Positions 53,391-61,307 of a stretch of DNA of 64,000 nt are shown one piece after another (positions within the stretch are counted from its first letter, which is position 1; each line of letters starts with the position of its first letter). The position numbers and the translations under genes were made by a program. Location of the stretch: the NCBI RefSeq assembly GCF_016904885.1, contig NZ_JADWYI010000001.1:8241224-8305223 (forward strand). The letters are read 5' to 3'. The notes under the pieces were generated by a model. The model made no database searches, was not told the origin of the DNA, and saw nothing but the letters and a program-made list of their open reading frames with translations. This DNA is from Archangium primigenium. GTDB taxonomy: Bacteria; Myxococcota; Myxococcia; Myxococcales; Myxococcaceae.

Positions 53391-54269
53391 TTATCGGTCC
53401 ATCCGGGTCATCAGGTCCACGAGCTCCCGCTCGGACAGACGACTCGCGGGGATGTTGGACAGGGTGAGGCGCTGCAGGGTCTCCTCCAACAGGTCGCGCT
53501 GGCCGCTCTCGGTCGGCCCGCCGCCCTGCACCTCCAGCCACCGGGTGCGCGCCCAGGCGGCGAGCTCCGCCGGGGACAGGCGGCCCGCGAGCCGGTCGGA
53601 GATCTTCTTGTGGACGAGCGCGCGCGAGACGACGTCCTCGGAGAGGGCCTCGGAGGTGCCCTTCGGCTTGCGGCCCAACGTCTTCGAGGACGAGGCGGCC
53701 GGCGCCGGGGCCTCCACGACCTTGCGGCCCAGCGTCTTGCGCGAGCCCGGGCCGGGCGCGGCCGGCGCGGCGGCGGTCTTGGGCTTGCGGCCCAGCGTCT
53801 TGCCCGGCCCCACGACCACGTCGTCGTCCGAGTCGTCGTCCTCTTCGTCCGCGTCCTCGTCCTCTTCGTCGTCCTCGCCGTCCTCCCCGGTGAGGTCATC
53901 GTTCGCGAAGCGCGTCAGGGCCTCCAGGTAGGCGTCGAGCCCCTCGGACTCCAGGGTGTCGGCGCAGGCCTCGGCCACCACGGACACGCGCTCGCCGAGC
54001 GGAGACACGTACACCTCGAGCACGGGCAGGCCCACGGCCTCCAGGCCATCGCGCAGCGGGTAGGAGCCGAAGAGGCCCGCGGGGCTCACCACCACGCCCT
54101 GCACCCGGGAGCGCTCGGCGTGGAGGGTGTCCAGCAGGACGCCCTCGTGGTTGGACTGCACCCCGATCAGCTCCAGGCCCAACTGCGCCGCGCGCGCCTT
54201 CACGGCGGCGTCCAGGCCGGCCACCAGGTTCAGGTTCGGCCCATGCAGCACCAACAGCCTCTTGCCCAT
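53391..54269 (-). CDS. Dehydroquinase (AroQ)-derived protein with acidic linker and KTLGRK motifs
   Basis: The product is 292 residues. Residues 1-115 follow type II dehydroquinase: LLVLHGPNLNLV (GPNLN at 10-14), QSNHEGVLLDTLH (38-50), and LRDGLEAVGLPVLEVYVSP. The catalytic elements are lost. No YG follows GPNLN; the NPGAYTH loop is SPAGLFG (62-68); the catalytic His before the last strand is Tyr87. A highly acidic run (about 124-150) follows, then three KTLGRK motifs (157-162, 178-183, 196-201) and a helical C-terminal domain (about 205-292). It is probably a repurposed, non-catalytic protein, embedded between fmt and rsmB, 12 bp from fmt. Confidence 0.8.
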   Translation of the reverse strand: MGKRLLVLHGPNLNLVAGLDAAVKARAAQLGLELIGVQSNHEGVLLDTLHAERSRVQGVVVSPAGLFGSYPLRDGLEAVGLPVLEVYVSPLGERVSVVAEACADTLESEGLDAYLEALTRFANDDLTGEDGEDDEEDEDADEEDDDSDDDVVVGPGKTLGRKPKTAAAPAAPGPGSRKTLGRKVVEAPAPAASSSKTLGRKPKGTSEALSEDVVSRALVHKKISDRLAGRLSPAELAAWARTRWLEVQGGGPTESGQRDLLEETLQRLTLSNIPASRLSERELVDLMTRMDR

Positions 54270-54281
54270 GTCGCGTGTCTC

Positions 54282-55217
54282 CTAGGTGTCGAAGGGCCGG
54301 CTGCCCGGCGCGAGCTTGCGGCCCGAGAGGAAATCGCCCGCCGGCATCACCCGCTTGCCCTCGGGCTGGACCTCCAGCAGGACGAGGGAGCCCTCGCCGC
54401 ACGCCACCTCCAGGCCCTGCGGACCCGCGCTCAGCACCGTGCCCGGCGCGCCCTGCCCCGTGCCCACCTGGGCCCGGTGCACCTTGAAGAGCTTGCCCTC
54501 CAGCGAGGTGAAGGCCCCCGGCCAGGGGGTGAAGGCGCGCAGCCGCCGCTCCAGCACCACCGCCGGCTGGGAGAAGTCGAGCTTGCCCTCCTCCTTGGCG
54601 ATGATGGGCGCGAGCACCATGCCCTCCTCGGGCTGGGGCCGCGGGGTCAGCTCCCCGCGCAGGTAGGCCGGCAGGTGCTCGCGCAAGAGCGCCCCGCCCA
54701 GGTGCGACAGCTTGTCGTGCAGCGTGGCGCTCGTCTCGTCCGGGGCGATGGGCAGGCGCTTCTCGGCCAGCACCGGCCCGGTGTCCAGGCCCACGTCCAT
54801 CACCATCAGGGCCACGCCCGTCTCGGGGTCCCCGTGGGCGATGGCCCATTGGATGGGCGCGGCGCCCCGGAAGCGCGGCAGGAGCGAGGCGTGCACGTTG
54901 AGGCAGCCGTGCCGGGGCGTGTCGAGCAGATCCTTGGGGAGGATCTTCCCGTAGGCCGTCACCACGGCGACGTCGGGCTGGTACTCGCGCAGCACCTCCG
55001 AGAAGGGCGGCGTGCGCAGCTTCTGGGGCTGGAGCACGGGCACGCCCCGCTCGAGCGCGTAGGCCTTGACCGGGGAGATGGCCAGCGCCTGGCCCCGGCC
55101 CTTGGGCTTGTCCGGTTGGGTGACGACGGCCACCACGTCGCCAAGCTCGAAGAGGGCGGCCAGGGAGGGCACGGCGAACTCAGGCGTGCCCATGAACACG
55201 ATGCGGGGACGGGTCAT
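54282..55217 (-). CDS. fmt: Methionyl-tRNA formyltransferase
   Basis: The product is 311 residues from ATG 55217. The start IVFMGTPEFAVPSLAALFELGDVVAVVTQPDKPKGRG is typical, as are AYGKILPKDLLDTPRHGCLNVHASLLPRFRGAAPIQWAIAHGDPETGVALM (with the Asn-His-Ser catalytic segment) and VMDVGLDTGPVL. The C-terminal OB-like domain includes LRAFTPWPGAFTSLEGKLFKV. It formylates Met-tRNA(fMet) for translation initiation. It heads the run fmt - AroQ-like - rsmB; the preceding membrane protein gene is 56 bp upstream. A neighbouring def gene is not present in this window. Confidence 0.95.
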   Translation of the reverse strand: MTRPRIVFMGTPEFAVPSLAALFELGDVVAVVTQPDKPKGRGQALAISPVKAYALERGVPVLQPQKLRTPPFSEVLREYQPDVAVVTAYGKILPKDLLDTPRHGCLNVHASLLPRFRGAAPIQWAIAHGDPETGVALMVMDVGLDTGPVLAEKRLPIAPDETSATLHDKLSHLGGALLREHLPAYLRGELTPRPQPEEGMVLAPIIAKEEGKLDFSQPAVVLERRLRAFTPWPGAFTSLEGKLFKVHRAQVGTGQGAPGTVLSAGPQGLEVACGEGSLVLLEVQPEGKRVMPAGDFLSGRKLAPGSRPFDT

Positions 55218-55273
55218 GGAATGAGGCGGGGCGGGAGCAGTGTAGTCGACAAGGAAGGCCCGTCGGGGCCGCT

Positions 55274-55873
55274 TCAGGCCACGGACTTGAGCGCCCCGGA
55301 GGTGGGGCCCTCGATGGCCTGACGCTTGCGGGCCTGGAGCGAGCCGAGGATGCGCAGGGCCGCCTGGGCATCCTGGGTGGAGGCCACGGGCGCCAGGGCG
55401 TCGATGACCTCGGACAAGAGCCGCGCCTCCTCCGCCTCGCGCTCGCGCAGGCGGTCCACGGTGCCGCTGAACTGGGAGAAGAACCCGCGCAGCTCGTCCC
55501 GGCGCCGCAGGGGCCGCATCCGGGGAAAGCGCCCCGCGGCGAGCGCCGCCAGGTAGAGGTTCATCACGTACACCGGCCCCGCGACGCGGTGCGTGAGGAC
55601 GAGCCCGAAGAGCGCCAGCACCCCCGCCATGGCGAGCGCGCCCAGGCCGGTGAGCCACAGCATCGTCTCGCCGCTGAGCGCCAGGGCCTCGGGCGTGGCG
55701 CCCTGCTCCAGCACGGACTGGTGCGAGCGCCAGGCCAGCACCCCCACCAGCATCACCCCCCCACCGCCCAGCGCGGCGAGGCGCAGCATGTAGCGCAGCT
55801 GGAATCCGGCATCGAGCAGGTACTGGCGCCGCAGGATATGGGGGCGCGCCGGGGGGGCGGGGTCGAAGGACAT
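55274..55873 (-). CDS. Two-helix membrane protein with HAMP-like region
   Basis: The product is 199 residues. Two membrane helices (about 30-50 GGGGVMLVGVLAW and 72-98 MLWLTGLGALAMAGVLALFGLVLTHRVAGPVYVM) frame a short periplasmic loop. The segment after helix 2 (HRVAGPVYVMNLYLAALAAGRFPRMRPLRRRDELRGFFSQF) is HAMP-like, with the conserved RVAGPVY motif seen in myxobacterial signal proteins. The tail is a probable coiled coil (VDRLREREAEEARLLSEVIDAL). No output domain is present. It may feed the fmt operon, 56 bp downstream, or act as a separate signalling subunit. Confidence 0.76.
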   Translation of the reverse strand: MSFDPAPPARPHILRRQYLLDAGFQLRYMLRLAALGGGGVMLVGVLAWRSHQSVLEQGATPEALALSGETMLWLTGLGALAMAGVLALFGLVLTHRVAGPVYVMNLYLAALAAGRFPRMRPLRRRDELRGFFSQFSGTVDRLREREAEEARLLSEVIDALAPVASTQDAQAALRILGSLQARKRQAIEGPTSGALKSVA

Positions 55874-56070
55874 GGCGGGGGCAGCGTACTGCAATCTCCC
55901 GGGTTGGCTCGCACCTTCCGACATGCCGGGTTTACGGCGGGAGTACCCGGCCTCGGGGGCGGATGCCTCCGCGGGAACCGCGGACCCGCCTCGCTGGGGG
56001 GGGGTCGGACGCGGTTCCCGGAGTGATATCACTGAATCGAGTCTGCCTTGACGTGTCTGTGTTGACGCGC

Positions 56071-56087
56071 GGTCAACTCATTGCATG
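56071..56087. promoter_or_regulatory. Inverted repeat upstream of the HAMP-like gene
   Basis: GTTGAC and GTCAAC with a 5-base GC centre, about 200 bp upstream of the start codon at 55873. Another TTGACG lies 12 bp to the left. Confidence 0.4.
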
Positions 56088-56093
56088 ACCCAT

Positions 56094-56141
56094 CCAATTG
56101 TTTGCAAGCCGCACCCAATTGCTTGCGGAGTGCATCCAAAT
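56094..56141. repeat. Three boxes at a 21-bp period (CCAATTG, CCAATTG, CCAAATA)
   Basis: The boxes start at 56094, 56115 and 56136, that is, exactly two helical turns apart. The first two are followed by TTTGC or CTTGC, so the match extends to about 11 bases. The AT content is higher than in flanking DNA. They could be phased protein-binding sites for the HAMP-like gene on the minus strand. Confidence 0.6.
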
Positions 56142-56161
56142 AGGAAGGCTGCAACGATTCA

Positions 56162-56527
56162 TCACCGGCGCGTGGCGTCCGGGGACGGGCCCTCGTCGCT
56201 CACGTCGGACTGGCTGTCGGGCGAGGACGGCCCGGGCGGATGGGCGACGGTGTTGCCGGGCGCGGACTCGGGCGTCCAGGTCTGGCCCTCGGGCGTCGTC
56301 ACCGAGTGGCCCGAGCCACCCGTGGCCTCGCCGTCATAGACGGTGGGTGCGCCCCGGCGGTCACTCTGGGCGCGCTCCTTCTCGTTCTGATCCGCGGGCT
56401 GGGGACGACGCTCGAGCGGCCGCTGATAGGTCGGCTGGTGCGCATCGGACCGCTGGCCGGCGGTGGACGAGTGCGAGCAGCCCCACACGCCCATGGCGGC
56501 GGTGGCGAGGATGACGAGCTTCTTCAT
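56162..56527 (-). CDS. Small lipoprotein, disordered
   Basis: The product is 121 residues, from ATG 56527 with AGGAGT 5 bases upstream. MKKLVILATAAMGVWGC is a lipoprotein signal (lipobox VWGC). The mature chain is hydrophilic and low-complexity (QPTYQRPLERRPQPADQNEKERAQSDRRG, GNTVAHPPGPSSPDSQSD) with no detectable fold. Small disordered lipoproteins are common in myxobacteria. It is monocistronic. Confidence 0.72.
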   Translation of the reverse strand: MKKLVILATAAMGVWGCSHSSTAGQRSDAHQPTYQRPLERRPQPADQNEKERAQSDRRGAPTVYDGEATGGSGHSVTTPEGQTWTPESAPGNTVAHPPGPSSPDSQSDVSDEGPSPDATRR

Positions 56528-56745
56528 GACGGACTCCTGTCTGGGGTTGGTTGCTCCCCCTAACACCTAGGAATCATCCGCCACGGATGCAAATAAAAGC
56601 GGAACACCAAACGAATGCGGCGTGCAGTCGTCTTCATCTCCTCTAATGAATGAGAGGATTTGAACTCAGCCTCCAGGCGACCAGGCGAGCCAAGTGCCCG
56701 GAGGCGTTGGGCCGGTGCACGGCCCAACCAATACCCCCCCGCGAC

Positions 56746-58023
56746 TCAGGCCGCCTGGGCGCCCGTGTTCAGGCACTCGCGCATCGACTCCGCGGCCATG
56801 TCCACCGTGTAGTCGATCTGCTCCGGGGTATGCGCCGAGCAGATGAAGTTGAGGTCGCGCCGCAGGATGACGCCCCGGCGAGCCATGGCGGCCTGGAAGG
56901 GCTGGGTGAGTTTCGCGTTCTCCATGGGATTCGGGGAGAAGCGGAACAGGGGGATGGCGTCATAGCCCAGCACGCGCAGGGGCGAGCCCAGACGCTCGGC
57001 ATGGGCGTTGATGCCCGTGGCGAGCCGCCGGCCCATGGCCGCCAGGTGCTCGATGAAGCCCGGCTTCGCCGTCTCCTTGAGCACGGCCTCGCACACCGCG
57101 AGCGAGAGCAGTTCACCGCCGAACGTGGTGGACACCTGCGTGTCCGCCAACCGACTCAGGTACTTCTCCGGCCCCACCACCGCCGACAGGGGCATGCCCG
57201 CGGCGAGCGCCTTGGACACGCACACGAAATCGGCCCGCACGTCGAAGAACTCCTGGGCGCCGCCCCGGGCCAGGCGGAAGCCGGTGATGACCTCGTCCTG
57301 GATGAGCAGCACACCGTGCCGGGTGCACGTGGCGCGCAGGGTGTGCATGAAGTCGCGGGTGAGACAGCGGTTGAAGGGCACCGACAGCAGCACCGCGGCG
57401 AGCTGGCTCCCGGTCTGCTCGATGCGCGCGAGCAGGGCCGCCTCGTCGGGCGCCTCGAACAGGGGCATGCGCGTGGTGTACTGCGCCATCACCGCGGGCA
57501 CGCCCGGTGTGTCGTACATGAAGTGGTCGTGCCAGCCGTTGTAGCCGATGGTGATGATGTGCTCGCGGCCGGTGACGATGCGCGCGAGCCGCACCGCCGC
57601 CGAGGTGGCATCCGCGCCCGTCTTGAAGAAGCGCGCCTGCTCACCGCCGGGGATCATCTCCACGAGCGTGCGCGCGCAGCTCACCTCCCACGCCGTGGGC
57701 AGGGAGTGCAGGATGCCATCCGTGAGGTGCGCGCGAATGGTCTCCACCACGGCCGGGTGGTTGTGGCCGAGCGAGCTGGCGCCCAGGCCACAGATGAAGT
57801 CGATGTACTGCTGGCCGTCCACGTCCTCCACCAGCGAGCCCTGGCCGCGGGCGAGGTACACGGGGAAGGCGCCGGGGGCGAACATCTCCGGCTTCTTCAT
57901 CATCGTCTGGGTGAGGCCGGGCACCAGCTTCTTCGCCTCGGCCATCAGGCGGTGGGACTCGGTCAGCTGGATGCCGCCCTCGATGGGCCGGGGCAGCGAG
58001 GGGTGTCGGGTCGGAGAGGTCAT
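56746..58023 (-). CDS. Class III aminotransferase, GSA-aminomutase-like (MxcL-like)
   Basis: The product is 425 residues. Fold-type-I PLP features: GHNHPAVVETIRAHL, FFKTGADATSAAVRLAR, IQDEVITGF (Asp243) and VCVSKALAAGMPL with PLP-binding Lys271. The closest well-known enzyme is glutamate-1-semialdehyde aminomutase, but this protein lies in an iron-regulated context with an exporter, not near heme genes. In myxobacteria a GSA-aminomutase-like enzyme, MxcL, aminates the myxochelin aldehyde to give myxochelin B. That parallel makes a siderophore-modifying role likely. It is 45 bp after the MFS gene on the same strand. Confidence 0.85.
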   Translation of the reverse strand: MTSPTRHPSLPRPIEGGIQLTESHRLMAEAKKLVPGLTQTMMKKPEMFAPGAFPVYLARGQGSLVEDVDGQQYIDFICGLGASSLGHNHPAVVETIRAHLTDGILHSLPTAWEVSCARTLVEMIPGGEQARFFKTGADATSAAVRLARIVTGREHIITIGYNGWHDHFMYDTPGVPAVMAQYTTRMPLFEAPDEAALLARIEQTGSQLAAVLLSVPFNRCLTRDFMHTLRATCTRHGVLLIQDEVITGFRLARGGAQEFFDVRADFVCVSKALAAGMPLSAVVGPEKYLSRLADTQVSTTFGGELLSLAVCEAVLKETAKPGFIEHLAAMGRRLATGINAHAERLGSPLRVLGYDAIPLFRFSPNPMENAKLTQPFQAAMARRGVILRRDLNFICSAHTPEQIDYTVDMAAESMRECLNTGAQAA

Positions 58024-58068
58024 GCGACGTCCTTTGGGGGTGGGAAGCAGGGACTGCGGAAGAGGAGT

Positions 58069-59295
58069 TCAGGCCGGCGCCGCGCGCGCGCCCGTCACCG
58101 GAACGCGGCGGGTGAACAGCCACAGGGTGACGAGCGCCCCGCCGGTGACGCCCACGGCGAGCCAGCCCACCGTGCCCAGGCCCTCGAGCGCGCCGCCTGG
58201 GGCCACGGTGATGAGCAGGCCGCTGGCCCACGCGCCCAGGCCCGAGGCGCCATCACTCGCCGCCATGTTCACCGCGAGGTAGCGGCCGCGCAGCGCGGGC
58301 GGCACCCGCGAGGCCACCAGGGCCATGGTGGGAATGGCCCGGCCCGACGTCAGCCCCATGAAGAGCACGAACACCCCGGCCACCACCGGCGGCGAGGCCG
58401 CGGACAGGTGCGTGAACACGAGGAAGGGCACGGTGGTGGCCACGAGCAGGCCGCCCAGCACCCGCACCGGACCGAGGCGGTCCACGAGCCGGCCGATGCC
58501 CCGCGCGCTCACGAGCGAGGCCGCCCCGCCGCACAGGTACACCCAGGACAGGTCCGACAGCCGCAGGCCCAGGTTGCCCACCATGAAGGGGCTCAAATAG
58601 GGAATGAGCAGGAAGCCGGCGAACACCACGCCGAACGTCAGCACCCATCCGAGCGCCAGGCCCGGCGTCCACTCCGGCCGCGCCGGGGACCCGCGCGCCG
58701 CGGGCTCGCGGGACAGGTGCCCGTCGACCGCGGGCATCAGCACGGCCAGCCCCACCCACACCGCCGCCGCCAGGGCGCCAATGGCCCAGAACGGCGCGCG
58801 CCAGCCCCACTGGCTCGCCAGCCCCAACCCCACCGGCACCCCCGCCACCGCGCTCAAGCCATACGCCGCCATCACCGTGCCGATGGCCCGGCCCCGGCGC
58901 TCCGCGGGAATCAAATCCCCCACGGTGGCCTGGATCACCGCGCTCATCAGCCCCGCGCAGGCCCCCGCCAGGGTGCGCGCCGCGAGCAGGCCCCCGTGCC
59001 CCGCCGCCAGGCCACACAGACACGTGGCCCCGATGAACCCCGCGTACAGCACCAGCAGCGTGCGCTTGCGATCGAACCGGTCCAGCCACAGCCCGCCCAA
59101 CAGCCCCATCCCCGCCGACGCCAGCGTGTACGCCGACACCAACACCCCGAAGCTCGCCGCCGAGATGCCGAAGAGGCGCATGAACTCCGGCCCCAGCGGC
59201 ATGACGATCATGAAGTCCATCAGGTGGGTGAACTGCACGGCGGCCAGCAGCAGGAGCACCCAGGGCTCCCGCCGCGGCGAGGGGGACACGGTCAC
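58069..59295 (-). CDS. MFS exporter, probable siderophore efflux
   Basis: The product is 408 residues with twelve predicted membrane helices. The loop after helix 2 reads GGLWLDRFDRKRTLL, the MFS motif A region (GxxxDRxxRRxxL). The start and end are hydrophilic. It belongs to the drug-exporter-like DHA1 group. It is the first gene behind a Fur-box-like palindrome (29 bp upstream of the ATG) and is followed by a GSA-aminomutase-like aminotransferase, so export of an iron chelator is the best reading. Its substrate is not shown by sequence. Confidence 0.85.
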   Translation of the reverse strand: MTVSPSPRREPWVLLLLAAVQFTHLMDFMIVMPLGPEFMRLFGISAASFGVLVSAYTLASAGMGLLGGLWLDRFDRKRTLLVLYAGFIGATCLCGLAAGHGGLLAARTLAGACAGLMSAVIQATVGDLIPAERRGRAIGTVMAAYGLSAVAGVPVGLGLASQWGWRAPFWAIGALAAAVWVGLAVLMPAVDGHLSREPAARGSPARPEWTPGLALGWVLTFGVVFAGFLLIPYLSPFMVGNLGLRLSDLSWVYLCGGAASLVSARGIGRLVDRLGPVRVLGGLLVATTVPFLVFTHLSAASPPVVAGVFVLFMGLTSGRAIPTMALVASRVPPALRGRYLAVNMAASDGASGLGAWASGLLITVAPGGALEGLGTVGWLAVGVTGGALVTLWLFTRRVPVTGARAAPA

Positions 59296-59323
59296 GACGT
59301 TCTCCAGAAGGCCCGACGCTCAC

Positions 59324-59354
59324 GATGATTTTGATAATGAAAATCAAAATCATC
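59324..59354 (-). promoter_or_regulatory. Fur-box-like palindrome upstream of the MFS/aminotransferase operon
   Basis: Arms GATGATTTTGAT and ATCAAAATCATC are perfect complements over 12 bp with a 7-base centre. Within it, 59333-59351 matches the 19-bp Fur consensus at 16 positions. It is the most AT-rich spot in this part of the window. It lies 29 bp before the ATG, where it would block RNA polymerase when iron is plentiful. Confidence 0.8.
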
Positions 59355-59424
59355 AAGTGCGCGCACCCTATCCGCAATCCGGACCGGATGGCAAGTCCCC
59401 CCGCTCAACGCCGCGCGGGGTGGA

Positions 59425-60753
59425 TCAGGAGGAGGCGTCGAGCGCGCCGAAGCGCGAGGGGCCCGCGCGCAGGAGGAAGGCGGCCACGGCCAGGCCCACG
59501 GCGCCCACGCCCGCCACGTAGTGGGCGGGCGCGCGCGGGGTGAGCTCGGTGAGCAGCGTCACCACCAGGGGCGTCAGGCCGCCGAACACCGCGTAGGCCA
59601 CGTTGTAGGAGAAGGACAGCCCGGAGAAGCGCACCTCGGAGGGGAAGGCGCGCACCATGACCGCGGGCACCACGCCCACCACGCCCACGCCCCCGCCCGC
59701 GAGCATGGAGAGGGCCACCAGGGACTCGGGCCGCGCGCCCACGCCCAGGTAGAGCGCGTAGGTGCCCCCCACCAGCGAGAGGCAGCCCACCGCCAGCACG
59801 CCACCGAGCCCGAAGCGGTCCACCGCCAGGCCGAAGCCGATACACGAGACGGTGAGGCTCAACGTGGCCAGGGTGTTGGCCCTCAGCGTGAGCGCGGGCG
59901 CCAGGCCGTGCAGCTTCTGCATCAGCGCGGGCGTCATCAGGATGACCACCACGATGCCCGCGGTGAGCACCCAGGTGAGCAGCATGGACACCCCCACGCC
60001 GGTGCGCTGGCCGCGCAGCACCACCTTGAGCGGCAGCTCGCGCACGAGCGCCTTGCGCCGCCGCATCTCCTCGAACACCGGCGTCTCGGCGAGCCACCGG
60101 CGCAGGAACACGGCGAAGAAGCCGAACACGCCCCCCACCAGGAAGGGCAGCCGCCAGCCGAAGTCGCGCACCTGCGCGGGCGTGTAGACTTGGTTGACCG
60201 CCGTGGCCACCAGCGAGCCCAGGAGGATGCCGAACGTGAGCCCCGCGGTGAGCGTGCCGCACGCCAGGCCCACCCGCCGCTCGGGCACGTGCTCGGAGAC
60301 GAAGACCCACGCCCCCGGCACCTCCCCGCCCACCGCCGCGCCCTGCAGCATGCGCAGCACCAGCAGCGCCAGGGGCGCCGCGTACCCGGCCGTGGCGTAG
60401 GTGGGCAACAGCCCGATGAGCAGCGTGGGCACCGACATCAGGAACACGCTGAGCGTGAACATGCGCTTGCGGCCCCCCCGGTCCCCGAAGTGCGCCATCA
60501 CGATGCCGCCCAGGGGCCGCGCCAGGTAGCCCGCCGCGAACAGCCCGAAGGCCTGCAACTGCCGCAGCCACTCGGGCGTGTCCGGCGGGAAGAAGAGCTG
60601 GCCGATGACCCCCGTGAAGAACACGAAGATGATGAAGTCGTAGAACTCCAGCGCGCCCCCCAACGACGCCAGCGCGAGGGTCCTCACGTCCTGGCCGGAG
60701 AGCGGTCGCTGCGCGTGCGACGGCGTGGAGTCACCCGGGAGATCGGTCCGCAT
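59425..60753 (-). CDS. MFS transporter, metabolite:H+ symporter (MHS/ProP-like) family
   Basis: The product is 442 residues with about twelve helices. LASLGGALEFYDFIIFVFF near the N-terminus, GGIVMAHFGDRGGRKRMFTLSVFLMSVPTLLIGLLP and GAWVFVSEHVPERR are hallmark segments of the MHS family (ProP, KgtP, ShiA), which import organic acids or osmolytes with protons. The start ATG 60753 gives the family length. It is upstream of, but separated by 129 bp and the Fur box from, the siderophore-type operon, so it is likely an independent unit. Confidence 0.87.
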   Translation of the reverse strand: MRTDLPGDSTPSHAQRPLSGQDVRTLALASLGGALEFYDFIIFVFFTGVIGQLFFPPDTPEWLRQLQAFGLFAAGYLARPLGGIVMAHFGDRGGRKRMFTLSVFLMSVPTLLIGLLPTYATAGYAAPLALLVLRMLQGAAVGGEVPGAWVFVSEHVPERRVGLACGTLTAGLTFGILLGSLVATAVNQVYTPAQVRDFGWRLPFLVGGVFGFFAVFLRRWLAETPVFEEMRRRKALVRELPLKVVLRGQRTGVGVSMLLTWVLTAGIVVVILMTPALMQKLHGLAPALTLRANTLATLSLTVSCIGFGLAVDRFGLGGVLAVGCLSLVGGTYALYLGVGARPESLVALSMLAGGGVGVVGVVPAVMVRAFPSEVRFSGLSFSYNVAYAVFGGLTPLVVTLLTELTPRAPAHYVAGVGAVGLAVAAFLLRAGPSRFGALDASS

Positions 60754-60806
60754 GGCGCGCAGCAGAGCGCGCTTTTCCCCCGCCGGGCAAGAACTCGCGG
60801 CGCGGC

Positions 60807-61160
60807 TCAGCCCACCTCGCGCACCGGCGGCCCGTCCTCGCGCGCGGGCGCCGGCGCGGGCGTCGCCGTCGGCGGCGGCGTCCGGAACGCGCTGGGCAAG
60901 AGGCTGAAGGGCAGCACCTTGCCGAGCACCACCAGCAGCACCAGGCCGCCCGGCGCCGCGAACACCACGAGCGCGGGAATCGCCTTGGCCAGGTCGATGA
61001 GCTGGGCGCGCACCCGCCGCCGCTCCTCGAAGGACAGGGGCGTGCCGCGCCGGGCCCGGCGCCACAGCCGATACACCTCCGCCGTCTCGTGCGCCTCCCA
61101 GCGCAGCCAGTGCAGGTTGTGCTCCAGCAGCGAGGAGAACCACGCCACCTTGCTCTTCAT
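60807..61160 (-). CDS. Short LETM1-like membrane protein
   Basis: The product is 117 residues from ATG 61160, with GGATGG 5 bases upstream (an ATG at 61169 adds three residues). The core LIDLAKAIPALVVFAAPGGLVLLVVLGKVLPFSLLPSAF follows the membrane segment of eukaryotic LETM1: a D-L-x-x-x-x-P-F pattern, a single helix, then the LFPxxLPSxF motif. The N-terminal helix WLRWEAHETAEVYRLWRRARRG is amphipathic; the tail is Pro/Ala-rich. The ribosome-binding domain of LETM1 is absent. It is divergent from the HSP90 gene. Confidence 0.78.
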   Translation of the reverse strand: MKSKVAWFSSLLEHNLHWLRWEAHETAEVYRLWRRARRGTPLSFEERRRVRAQLIDLAKAIPALVVFAAPGGLVLLVVLGKVLPFSLLPSAFRTPPPTATPAPAPAREDGPPVREVG

Positions 61161-61307
61161 TGGAACCATCCACCCCCGGGAGCCGGCCCTCCCGTGACCC
61201 CGCCCATACTCCACCCCTTTGCCCGACGCCACCACCGCGAAACGCGGAAAAGCCGGACAAGTGCCGCTAGCGGACATCCGCCGCCGATGCGCTAGGCTCG
61301 CGGGCGC

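Noticed and set aside
56641-56720. A stretch with GGATTTGAACT resembling the T-loop side of a minus-strand tRNA gene
   Set aside because: The T-arm stem does not pair (only two of five positions fit), and no anticodon or D-arm can be drawn; it looks like chance.
56746-58023. Assigning the aminotransferase as hemL (heme pathway)
   Set aside because: Similarity to GSA aminomutase is real, but the Fur box and adjacent exporter fit a siderophore role better, so no hemL symbol was given.
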